Shown here: positions 1-6,857 of the stretch, in pieces
How the letters are laid out: the number at the start of each line of letters is the position of its first letter
Position numbering within the stretch: the stretch's first letter is position 1
Source of the DNA: Methylococcaceae bacterium NSP1-2
GTDB lineage: Bacteria > Pseudomonadota > Gammaproteobacteria > Methylococcales > Methylomonadaceae
Length of the DNA stretch: 16,640 nucleotides
Direction of reading: 5' to 3'
Assembly (NCBI GenBank): GCA_002256685.1
Contig: NQJH01000039.1
Span: forward strand, 1 to 16,640
Made by a program: the position numbers and the translations under genes
The notes under the pieces: generated by a model
Databases searched by the model: none
Seen by the model: only the letters and a program-made list of their open reading frames with translations
What the model was told of the DNA's origin: nothing

Positions 1-59
1 GTAGCCAGTATGGAAACAGAATAAAACAGTCCGAGGATGCCTAGTGTTCTTATACGCAT
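1..59 (-). CDS. 5' end of an exported or membrane protein gene (partial)
   Basis: Only the first 19 codons lie in the window. They read MRIRTLGILGLFYSVSILA and then leave the left edge. The start is well supported: a strong AAGGAGG Shine-Dalgarno sits at 65-71, five bases before the ATG at 57-59, and a good promoter lies at 106-134. The peptide has a short basic N-terminus (two Arg) followed by a hydrophobic stretch, as in a signal peptide or a first membrane helix. No cleavage site or lipobox is reached inside the window, so the function cannot be named. Confidence 0.7.
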   Translation of the reverse strand, partial: MRIRTLGILGLFYSVSILA

Positions 60-105
60 AACTACCTCCTTAATAAAAGAAAGCTTAGTCATTAAGCTGC
101 TTTTG

Positions 106-134
106 ATTATCTACCAAAGAAAAACAGTTTTCAA
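106..134 (-). promoter_or_regulatory. Sigma-70-type promoter for the gene leaving the left edge
   Basis: On the minus strand a TTGAAA box (129-134) and a GATAAT box (106-111) are separated by exactly 17 bases. Transcription should start near position 99, giving a leader of about 40 bases. This leader holds a 6-bp inverted repeat (82-87 with 93-98) and then the strong ribosome binding site at 65-71. This is a consensus match only. Confidence 0.55.
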
Positions 135-177
135 CTTAACATTTTTTCTTGGTCATAAAAGCCGGTGATGCGCGTTT

Positions 178-205
178 TACAGACGTTGCAGTGCAACGTC
201 TCTAC
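178..205 (-). repeat. 28-nt palindromic intergenic element, copy 1
   Basis: The core is a perfect 10-bp inverted repeat (AGACGTTGCA at 181-190, TGCAACGTCT at 192-201) around one base. Read on the minus strand it starts 12 bases after the stop codon of the HD-GYP gene. A second copy at 9956-9983 matches it at 26 of 28 positions, again in the same orientation relative to the gene it follows. No T-run follows the hairpin, so it is not a classical intrinsic terminator, although it could protect the 3' end of an mRNA. Confidence 0.85.
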
Positions 206-217
206 AATGTGTTTGTT

Positions 218-1801
218 CTAATCAATATCAATTTGAAAATCGTCTAAAAACATCTCTGCATAAGTTTTATAGACTTTATGGGCGATAAATGCGTCGTATA
301 AGTCGGGGTCTATGTGACACTCTTCTTTCATATTTTTCAAAATAGCCAAGGCTTCAGACAATTTTTTGCCTTTTTTATAGGGTCTATCTTTGGCGGTTAA
401 GGCTTCAAAAATATCGGCGATTGCCATGACACGGGCGGGGATGGACATTTGTTCGCGGGTTAGTCCGTTGGGATAACCTCTGCCATCAATGCGTTCATGA
501 TGACCGCCTGCATATTCAGTAACTTTTTGTAAATGTTTGGGAAATTTAATCGCTTTTAACATATCGATAGTGGCGTTAATGTGATTATTAATAATTTTAC
601 GTTCCTCGGCAGTGAGTGTGCCTCTGGAAATAACCAAATTGTAAAGTTCTTCATCGGTGATTAACGGTGTATCGACGTTATTTAACTGCCAGTTAAGGGT
701 TTTTAATGACTGTAGGCGTTGCGTGTCCGTCTCAGTCATAAACTCACCGCCGATATTGCAGTGTTTAATAAAGGCAAAGTCTTCGTTTAACTGAGTAATG
801 TGGGCTTGCAGGGTGTTTTGCCGTGCTGTCGAGAGGCTGTCATTGCCTTGGTATTCGGCAAGTTGTTGTTTAAGTAGGGCAATTTCTTGATCCCGTTTTA
901 GCACTTCAAAACGAGTTTCTAATAAATGAATACGGTCAAAAATAGTTTCTAGTTTCGTTGCTTTGTCGATAACGTATTCGGGTGAAGTAATTTTGCCGCA
1001 ATCATGCAACCAACTGGCGATAGTGAGTTCATAGCGATCCGCTTCGTTAAGTTGAAAATCTTGCAAGTAACCATGATGGGTGTTATGCGCGGCTTCGGCT
1101 ATCATCATGGTGAGTTCTGGAACACGGCGACAATGTCCGCCTGTGTAAGGGGATTTTTCATCGATGGCGGTCGCAACCAATTTAATCATCGATTCAAACA
1201 TATTTTCTAAATCGGTAATCAGTGTTTGCTTAGTGAGTACTGTTGCCGCTTGTGAAGCGAAAGCTTCAGCAAAGCGTTCTGAAATAGGATCAAAATCGAC
1301 AATTTCTTGAGTAACAGGGTCAATGGCGTTAATGAGTTGAAGGACACCGATAGTCTCACTTTGGTGATTTTTTAAGGGGACAGCCAGAAATGATTTTGAA
1401 CGGTAGCTATTTTTTCTATCGAAGTCTTTAGTGCCTGAAAAATCAAACTTGTCGGTATCGTAGGCATCCTGAATATTGACAGTTCTATCATTATGATAAG
1501 AATAGCTGACCACATTGTGCAGATTTGGCTCACCGTTTTCTAGGTAGAGCGGCACACTGGGTTTATCGAGAAAGTTGCTGGTACAGTCATTAAAAAATAT
1601 ACCTAGGCTATCAGATTGAAAGATTTCTATGGTCATCACATCATCATAGGTGAGAAATAAGCTGCCACCATCGGCATGGGTAATCGATTTTGCCCCTAGC
1701 AATATTTTTTCTAACAATCGTGACGTATTCTTTTCAGCGGATAAAGCAATGCCGATGTCGATGAGTTGTTCGAGTTGATGAATAATTTTTTGCGTGATCA
1801 T
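218..1801 (-). CDS. GAF and HD-GYP domain protein, predicted cyclic di-GMP phosphodiesterase
   Basis: A 527-residue protein without membrane segments, so presumably cytosolic. Residues about 15-195 look like a GAF sensor domain. The C-terminal half is an HD-GYP domain with its metal and substrate motifs: H223 in GGHCRR, WLHDCGK (H266, D267, K270), H407, HHERIDGRGYPNG (HHE 434-436, GYP 442-444), and ADIFEALTAKDRPY from about 462. The family hydrolyses cyclic di-GMP to pGpG or GMP; activity here is inferred from intact motifs. The odd point is the spacing: HD and H407 are about 140 residues apart, against about 30 in characterised HD-GYP proteins, with a charged, coiled-coil-like insertion (about 280-395). 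No convincing Shine-Dalgarno precedes the ATG, but the start fits the GAF boundary. Confidence 0.9.
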   Translation of the reverse strand: MITQKIIHQLEQLIDIGIALSAEKNTSRLLEKILLGAKSITHADGGSLFLTYDDVMTIEIFQSDSLGIFFNDCTSNFLDKPSVPLYLENGEPNLHNVVSYSYHNDRTVNIQDAYDTDKFDFSGTKDFDRKNSYRSKSFLAVPLKNHQSETIGVLQLINAIDPVTQEIVDFDPISERFAEAFASQAATVLTKQTLITDLENMFESMIKLVATAIDEKSPYTGGHCRRVPELTMMIAEAAHNTHHGYLQDFQLNEADRYELTIASWLHDCGKITSPEYVIDKATKLETIFDRIHLLETRFEVLKRDQEIALLKQQLAEYQGNDSLSTARQNTLQAHITQLNEDFAFIKHCNIGGEFMTETDTQRLQSLKTLNWQLNNVDTPLITDEELYNLVISRGTLTAEERKIINNHINATIDMLKAIKFPKHLQKVTEYAGGHHERIDGRGYPNGLTREQMSIPARVMAIADIFEALTAKDRPYKKGKKLSEALAILKNMKEECHIDPDLYDAFIAHKVYKTYAEMFLDDFQIDID

Positions 1802-1914
1802 AAAAATGTGTGACAGGTTATTTAAGAATCATTAATTTAAGTTTGAAGTTACGTCAAACCTATATTCCAATTGAAACTGCTGTAACTGACGCTCAGAAAA
1901 ATACCTTAAAGCGA

Positions 1915-3861
1915 TTATTTAACCATGCTCATTAGACAGTGAGCAAAATCGTTAGCAAAACGGTCTTCGTCACATAAACGACTCTGTAGTAATTGTTGTC
2001 GTAATCCAGCGCGTAACAAAGCCAGATTATTCAGCGAGGTGCTATGCTGTTGCGCTAGGTTGATGTATTCATCGACCGAGTTGGCAAGCCATGCTTCCAT
2101 GCCAACTGCCGATAAAATACTCACTCCCATACGCGACACGGAGCTATTACCCGCTAGCGACAACACGGGGACACCCATCCACAAGGCTTCACAGCTGGTG
2201 GTCGCGCCATTGTAAGGAAAGGTATCCAACGCAATGTCGATTTCATGATAGGTTTTAAGATGGTATACCGAAAAAGGACGAAAATCTAAACGTTGAACAT
2301 CCACACCAAAGGCTTCAAATAACCCGCGAATTCGTCCCGCAACCCCTGCATCAATCAGCAATTTGTTATGCAATATTAGGCGACTATTGGGAATACTCAG
2401 TAAAATTTGACTCCATGCAAATACCACGCTGCGGTTTAGTTTTTGCACATTATTCAATGAACCAAAAGTAATAAAGCCGTTGTGTAAGGCAGGCAGGATG
2501 TTGACTTCAGGCGCGTCGGCGTTAGGTCGATAATTAAACTGACTGCACGGCAAATAAGCCAGTTGTTCGGTGTGCTGGGCTGTTGCGGATGTTTCAGGAT
2601 CAGCGTAATTATCGCTAATACGATAATCGAACGCCGGTAAGCCGGTGGTAAATGAATAACCTAGCCAAGTCGCCATAATAGGCGCGGGTTTTTTAGCCAA
2701 TGCGTACAATCGATGCCCTTTACTGTGCCCGCTTAAATCAATCAATATATGAATTTTATCGTGTTTAATCTGCTCACACAGTGCATCATCGGATAATGCG
2801 GATACTTGTCGCCATAACAGTGGTAAGGCTTTAATACGTTGCGTAACCGCGTCTTCAGTGCTTTGATTGGCATAGCAGACAATATCAAATTGTTGGCGAT
2901 TGAGCTTTTCCAATAACGGTTCTGCAAAATACATCACCGAATGTTCACGAAAATCCCCTGAAATAAAACCGATACGCAGTTTATCGCCGCGTGGAACAGG
3001 GCAGGGCAGAGCAGGCAGTTCAAACTGCTGTCCCCATTGCCGATGGGCATTTACTATTTGCTCAGCCGTTAAATCATCTCGATAAAGTAGCAGGAATAAG
3101 CTACCGCTGCCCGCATTGTGTTTAGCCTCTTGTTGATTCGGATTAACCGCTAAAGCCTGCTGATAACAGCTAATGGCTTCAGCAAATCGCCCTTGTTCTG
3201 ACAAAGCCGTGCCTAAATTATTCCAAGCCTCCGCAAAATCGGGACGTAACGCCAGTGCTTTTCGCGCCTGTACTTCTGCTTCACTCAGTTGCCCCAGCAT
3301 TCGAGCAACATTTGATAAATTAGAATATGCACTCGGATAATCTTGCCAATACGTTAAAGCCGCACTGTAAGCGGTTTTTGCAGTTTCTATTTGCCCTATT
3401 TCCAATAAAGCATTGCCTTTGTTATTACTGAGAATGGCAAGTTGGGACAAGATTTCCGTGCGTTGTTGCTGAGTCCGTTGTGTGCTTGCCAAACGATCCG
3501 TCAAAATCAGTATCAGCGATGAATAAGCGGGGACAAACAAAGGCTGTTGAGTAATCAAAGTGGTAAATAACACTTCAGCTTTGTTTGTCTCGCCGGTATT
3601 ACGGTAAAGCTCTGCCAAATTATGTTGCAAACCCAAGTGCTGAGGATTTTGTTGAGCCGCTGGCAACAATACCGCCAACGCTTGTTCTGTTTGACCTGAT
3701 TGCGCTAACAACGCCGCCAAGTCAGCCAAAGCATTCAGGTCACTAGGCATGGTTTCAAGATGCTTACGCAAATTATTGACCAATTGATGTAAATCAGCGT
3801 TGTTATTCATCGTAATATTTGGGTTGAAAAAAGGATAAGTTTTTAATAAAAAATTCGGCAT
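1915..3861 (-). CDS. TPR protein with O-GlcNAc transferase-like (SPINDLY/GT41) domain
   Basis: Up to 648 residues. Residues about 40-250 carry tetratricopeptide repeats, the clearest being AYSNLSNVARMLGQLSEAE (about 178-196) and the next unit AWNNLGTALSEQGRFAEAI (212-230). Residues about 293-645 match the family 41 glycosyltransferase C-terminal domain: RIGFISGDFREHS (296-308), ILIDLSGHSKG (372-382), WLGYSFTTGLPAFDYRISD (399-417), FGSLNN (466-471), and DTFPYNGATTSCEALWMG (546-563). The family transfers a sugar from a nucleotide donor to Ser/Thr of proteins; bacterial targets and donor are usually unknown and cannot be read here. The start is uncertain: Met1 and Met18 (ATG at 3808-3810) both precede the first TPR and neither has a good Shine-Dalgarno. 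A candidate promoter lies at 3955-3982. It is probably transcribed on its own. Confidence 0.88.
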   Translation of the reverse strand: MPNFLLKTYPFFNPNITMNNNADLHQLVNNLRKHLETMPSDLNALADLAALLAQSGQTEQALAVLLPAAQQNPQHLGLQHNLAELYRNTGETNKAEVLFTTLITQQPLFVPAYSSLILILTDRLASTQRTQQQRTEILSQLAILSNNKGNALLEIGQIETAKTAYSAALTYWQDYPSAYSNLSNVARMLGQLSEAEVQARKALALRPDFAEAWNNLGTALSEQGRFAEAISCYQQALAVNPNQQEAKHNAGSGSLFLLLYRDDLTAEQIVNAHRQWGQQFELPALPCPVPRGDKLRIGFISGDFREHSVMYFAEPLLEKLNRQQFDIVCYANQSTEDAVTQRIKALPLLWRQVSALSDDALCEQIKHDKIHILIDLSGHSKGHRLYALAKKPAPIMATWLGYSFTTGLPAFDYRISDNYADPETSATAQHTEQLAYLPCSQFNYRPNADAPEVNILPALHNGFITFGSLNNVQKLNRSVVFAWSQILLSIPNSRLILHNKLLIDAGVAGRIRGLFEAFGVDVQRLDFRPFSVYHLKTYHEIDIALDTFPYNGATTSCEALWMGVPVLSLAGNSSVSRMGVSILSAVGMEAWLANSVDEYINLAQQHSTSLNNLALLRAGLRQQLLQSRLCDEDRFANDFAHCLMSMVK

Positions 3862-3882
3862 GTATTATTCTGAGCTTTGTAT

Positions 3883-3907
3883 CCAATAGCTGAAGCTATT
3901 GGACTCC
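3883..3907 (-). repeat. REP-like palindromic element, solo copy
   Basis: A 9-bp inverted repeat (CCAATAGCT at 3883-3891, AGCTATTGG at 3894-3902) is followed by ACTCC. Positions 3884-3907 are identical over 24 bases to 9230-9253, in the same orientation on the plus strand. A diverged inverted relative sits at 9188-9212. Read on the minus strand it lies in the leader of the TPR-GT41 gene and begins with GGAGT, the head common to all three copies. Confidence 0.85.
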
Positions 3908-3954
3908 TGAATACATGCAAACTTATTGACATGAACTTACTAACAATACGCGAA

Positions 3955-3982
3955 ATTATAATAGTTCAAACAGACCTGTCAG
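3955..3982 (-). promoter_or_regulatory. Candidate promoter for the TPR-GT41 gene, -35 inside a palindrome
   Basis: On the minus strand a perfect TATAAT box (3955-3960) lies 16 bases from CTGACA (3977-3982), a 5/6 match to the -35 consensus. The -35 box is part of the arm of the palindrome at 3972-4004. Transcription would start near 3948 and give a leader of about 85 bases containing the REP-like hairpin at 3883-3902. Confidence 0.55.
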
Positions 3983-4004
3983 GTTTTTAAAATCTGACAG
4001 GTCT
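3972..4004. repeat. Palindrome with CTGTCAG-type arms
   Basis: An 11-bp perfect inverted repeat (AGACCTGTCAG at 3972-3982, CTGACAGGTCT at 3994-4004) surrounds an 11-base AT-rich centre that could extend the stem with T-A pairs. It lies 20 bases beyond the stop of the AI-2E-family gene. It lacks a following T-run on either strand, so intrinsic termination is possible but not shown. Only one copy is in the window; it looks like a dispersed intergenic element. Confidence 0.7.
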
Positions 4005-4024
4005 ATTATAAACTGGGGGATTAA

Positions 4025-5128
4025 TCAAAAATTAGCATTAAAGTTGCCAGTAGTGCCAATACGCGGCCACGAGTTTAATACGGCTTTGACAACTGTCGCT
4101 AACGGAATGGCTAAAAATACGCCCCAAAATCCCCATAAGCCACCAAAAAATAGAATGGCAATAATAATAGCGACGGCGTGTAAATTAACGGCTTCGGAAA
4201 ATAATAATGGGACTAAGATTACGCCATCTAAGGCTTGAATAATGCTGTAGGCTACGACGACGTACATGAAATCATCACCGCTTAATCCCCATTGAAAATA
4301 AGCGACACCTAACACGGGAACGGTGACTAACGTTGCGCCAACATAAGGAATAATGACCTGTAAGCCCATGAATACCGCAAGTAACATGGCATAATTTAAG
4401 TCCAGCGCGGCATAGGTTATAAAGCTAACAAACCAGAGTATGAAGACTTCGGCAAATTTACCGTGGACATAATTACCGATTTGTTCATCAATCTCTTCCC
4501 ACACATGAACGGTTAAATGTCGCTCACTGGGCATAAATTGTATAAACCAAGATACTAATAATTCTTTGTCTTTTAAAAAGAAAAATACCATCATTGGGAC
4601 TAAGAATAAATAAATCATCACGCTGACTAAGCCAACCACTGAAGCGGCAGAAACGGATAATAAATTTTGCGCGTAACTTAATAATTCTTTTTGTGCCAAT
4701 GGCATGAATTGTTGAATCTTTTTTTCGGAAAAAAACTGCGGATAGAGTTTAGATAAACGCATGATTTCGGTTTGCGCTTGGCTGAGAATACTGGGGATTT
4801 GTTGCACCAGTTCCATTGCTTGTTCTGACACGATAGGCAATAAAAAAAACAATAAAAACCCAAGTCCCACTACAAAACTTAAAAACACTAAATAGACCGC
4901 AACTAGCCGTGAAATTTTCATGCTTTCAACTTTTCTTATTATTCCTTCCAGCAAGTAGGCCAGTACGATGGAAACAAATACAGGCATCAGTAAATCGGAC
5001 AGGGAATAAATCAGTACAAAACTAACGATTAACGTCAATGCCAGTAATACCGCTTGGGTGTTTGGCAATAACCGCCTCATACCGTCTCTTAAAAAACGTA
5101 GCGTTACAAATTGGACTTGAGTTGACAT
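4025..5128 (-). CDS. AI-2E/PerM-family membrane transporter
   Basis: A 367-residue polytopic membrane protein of the AI-2E transporter family (PF01594 type; YhhT, PerM, TqsA relatives). Hydrophobic segments fall at about residues 26-60, 72-100, 163-185, 226-245, 247-275, 287-311 and 316-350, with a long soluble loop at about 101-160, the family's usual layout. The C-terminal block has the expected shape: Q298 ALDGVILVPLLF, then NLHAVA, then GGLWGFWGVFLAIPLA (329-344). Members export signals such as AI-2 or exchange ions; the substrate cannot be inferred here. Length is typical. It is divergent from the DHH operon with 134 bases between the starts. No clear Shine-Dalgarno precedes the ATG at 5126-5128. 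Confidence 0.88.
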   Translation of the reverse strand: MSTQVQFVTLRFLRDGMRRLLPNTQAVLLALTLIVSFVLIYSLSDLLMPVFVSIVLAYLLEGIIRKVESMKISRLVAVYLVFLSFVVGLGFLLFFLLPIVSEQAMELVQQIPSILSQAQTEIMRLSKLYPQFFSEKKIQQFMPLAQKELLSYAQNLLSVSAASVVGLVSVMIYLFLVPMMVFFFLKDKELLVSWFIQFMPSERHLTVHVWEEIDEQIGNYVHGKFAEVFILWFVSFITYAALDLNYAMLLAVFMGLQVIIPYVGATLVTVPVLGVAYFQWGLSGDDFMYVVVAYSIIQALDGVILVPLLFSEAVNLHAVAIIIAILFFGGLWGFWGVFLAIPLATVVKAVLNSWPRIGTTGNFNANF

Positions 5129-5197
5129 GGACGTTAGAACCTATAGTTTTTATTTGGGGCATTCTACTGTGTAATGCTTTTTCCAGCACGGCTGTTT

Positions 5198-5225
5198 TTG
5201 AATTGCGTTGCTTCTCGCGTAAAAT
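5198..5225 (+). promoter_or_regulatory. Candidate promoter of the DHH-cysC-manC-galU operon
   Basis: TTGAAT (5198-5203) and TAAAAT (5220-5225) are separated by 16 bases. The predicted transcript starts near 5232 and leaves a leader of about 30 bases with GGAG at 5253-5256, six bases before the ATG. This is a consensus match only. Confidence 0.45.
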
Positions 5226-5262
5226 GAATACAGTAAATCGAGTAAACAGTTCGGAGAAAACA

Positions 5263-6219
5263 ATGCAATACGATGTATTTAATGGCGATGCCGATGGTTT
5301 GTGTGCGTTGTTGCAATTACGCCTTGCACAACCTGCCGAGGCAACCTTGGTCACGGGAGTTAAAAGAGACATCGAGTTATTGGCACGAGTCAATGCTCAA
5401 GCAGGCGATCACGTTACCGTACTGGATATTTCGTTAGCAAAAAACGCTTCCGCATTGAATAGACTGTTACAGCAAGGCGCGAGTGTGTTTTATGTCGATC
5501 ATCATCAAGCGGGTGAAATTCCACAACACTCTCAGCTTAAAACCCTTATTAATACCGATGCCACTACCTGCACCAGTTTATTGATGGATGAATACCTAGC
5601 AGGGCAATACCGTGCGTGGGCAGTGGTCGCGGCGTTTGGTGATAATCTAATGCACAGTGCGCAACAAGCCGCGCAGTCTTTATCATTAACCAGCACGCAA
5701 CTTAACGACCTGCAACAATTAGGCGTGTGCATGAATTATAATGGCTATGGTGAAAGTTTGGCTGATTTACATTTTGCACCCGACGCGCTGTATCGAGAAG
5801 CATGTCGATACAACTCACCGTTTGACTTTATCACCGATAAGCACGTTATTTATCAACAGTTAATCAGTGGGTACAACGATGATATGGCACAGGCGTTAGC
5901 CATAAAATCCGACTATCAATCGGCGAGTATGGCAGTTTATATTCTGCCCGATATGGCGTGGGCAAGACGTGTGAGTGGGGTGTTTAGCAATGAACTCGCC
6001 AATCAGCATCCAGACCGCGCTCATGCGGTATTAAATTTCCGTCCACAAGGCGGTTATCAAATCAGTGTTCGCGCGCCGTTAAGCAATCAAACCGGTGCGG
6101 ATGAACTGTGTTCGGCTTTTGCGACCGGTGGCGGACGTAAAAGTGCGGCGGGGATTAATCATTTACCACTCGACCAATTAGGCGTTTTTATTAACGCCTT
6201 TGCTCAACATTATCACTAA
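5263..6219 (+). CDS. DHH/DHHA1-family phosphoesterase
   Basis: A 318-residue cytosolic protein. The DHH domain shows its metal-binding motifs in order: FNGDADG (D9, D11), VLDIS (D55), VDHH (79-81), and FGDN (D127). The C-terminal DHHA1 part ends with GGGRKSAAGI (289-298), the substrate-binding loop in which many relatives have GGHxxAAG. The family contains nanoRNases, pAp phosphatases and cyclic dinucleotide phosphodiesterases; which one applies is not visible. The frame is open far upstream, but the ATG at 5263 is chosen because the conserved domain begins at once and GGAG lies six bases before it. It heads an operon and ends 8 bases before cysC. Proximity to the PAPS-forming kinase makes a role in removing pAp, the by-product of PAPS use, a reasonable hypothesis. 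Confidence 0.85.
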   Translation: MQYDVFNGDADGLCALLQLRLAQPAEATLVTGVKRDIELLARVNAQAGDHVTVLDISLAKNASALNRLLQQGASVFYVDHHQAGEIPQHSQLKTLINTDATTCTSLLMDEYLAGQYRAWAVVAAFGDNLMHSAQQAAQSLSLTSTQLNDLQQLGVCMNYNGYGESLADLHFAPDALYREACRYNSPFDFITDKHVIYQQLISGYNDDMAQALAIKSDYQSASMAVYILPDMAWARRVSGVFSNELANQHPDRAHAVLNFRPQGGYQISVRAPLSNQTGADELCSAFATGGGRKSAAGINHLPLDQLGVFINAFAQHYH

Positions 6220-6227
6220 AAAATACT

Positions 6228-6857
6228 ATGACTTCAAAAAGCACCAATACCGTTTGGCATCATGCCACCATCACTCGCACGGCGCGTGAAACGCTACATA
6301 AACATCAAAGCGTTATTCTTTGGTTTACGGGTTTATCGGGGTCGGGTAAATCCACATTAGCCCACGCGGTAGAAGATTATTTGTATCATCTGGGTATTTC
6401 TACTTTTGTACTCGATGGCGATAATGTCCGTCATGGGTTGTGTAGTGATTTGGGTTTTAATGATAAAGATCGGGTGGAAAATATTCGCCGCATTGGTGAG
6501 TTAGCCAAGCTGATGACCGAAGCAGGGATTATTACGCTGACGGCTTTTATTTCGCCGTTTAAATCAGACCGTAACACCGCTAGAAATCTGGTGCCGCATG
6601 GTGATTTTTTGGAAATTTACTGTGAATGTCCGATTGAAACCTGCGAACAACGCGATGTAAAAGGCTTGTACAAAAAAGCCAGAGCGGGACAAATTCCATT
6701 TTTTACCGGTATTGACTCACCCTACGAAGCCCCTGAAAATCCTGAATTAGTCTTGGATACGCAACATCTATCTTTAGAAGACAGTGTGCAGCAAGTGATA
6801 GCTTTACTTGAACAACGCGGCATTATTAACCTACCACGCACCAAGGAAAAAACATGA
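6228..6857 (+). CDS. cysC: Adenylylsulfate kinase (APS kinase)
   Basis: A 209-residue enzyme phosphorylating adenylylsulfate at the 3' position with ATP to give PAPS, the donor for sulfate reduction and sulfotransferases. Visible motifs: P-loop GLSGSGKS (35-42), DGDNVRHGL (63-71), LGFNDKDRVENIRR (75-88), FISPF with the serine that is transiently phosphorylated in the E. coli enzyme (S109), and GLYKKARAG (146-154). Length is typical. It lacks its own Shine-Dalgarno and follows the DHH gene by 8 bases, suggesting coupled translation; its last four bases overlap the start of manC. No ATP sulfurylase (cysDN or sat) is in the window. Placement among nucleotide-sugar genes, rather than cys genes, hints at a role in sulfating a polysaccharide. 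Confidence 0.95.
   Translation: MTSKSTNTVWHHATITRTARETLHKHQSVILWFTGLSGSGKSTLAHAVEDYLYHLGISTFVLDGDNVRHGLCSDLGFNDKDRVENIRRIGELAKLMTEAGIITLTAFISPFKSDRNTARNLVPHGDFLEIYCECPIETCEQRDVKGLYKKARAGQIPFFTGIDSPYEAPENPELVLDTQHLSLEDSVQQVIALLEQRGIINLPRTKEKT

Noticed and set aside
1841..1859. Possible terminator after the TPR-GT41 gene (GTTTGA/TCAAAC hairpin)
   Set aside because: The stem is only 6 bp with one G-C pair at each side of weak context and no clear T-run; insufficient support.
5038..5262. N-terminal extension of the DHH phosphoesterase reading frame
   Set aside because: The extra 75 codons run antisense through the start of the AI-2E-family gene and through the candidate promoter; the conserved domain starts directly at the ATG at 5263, which has a good Shine-Dalgarno.
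5022..5393. 123-codon minus-strand open frame at the divergent start region
   Set aside because: It overlaps two well-supported genes, has no recognisable domain, and its composition is that of an antisense shadow.
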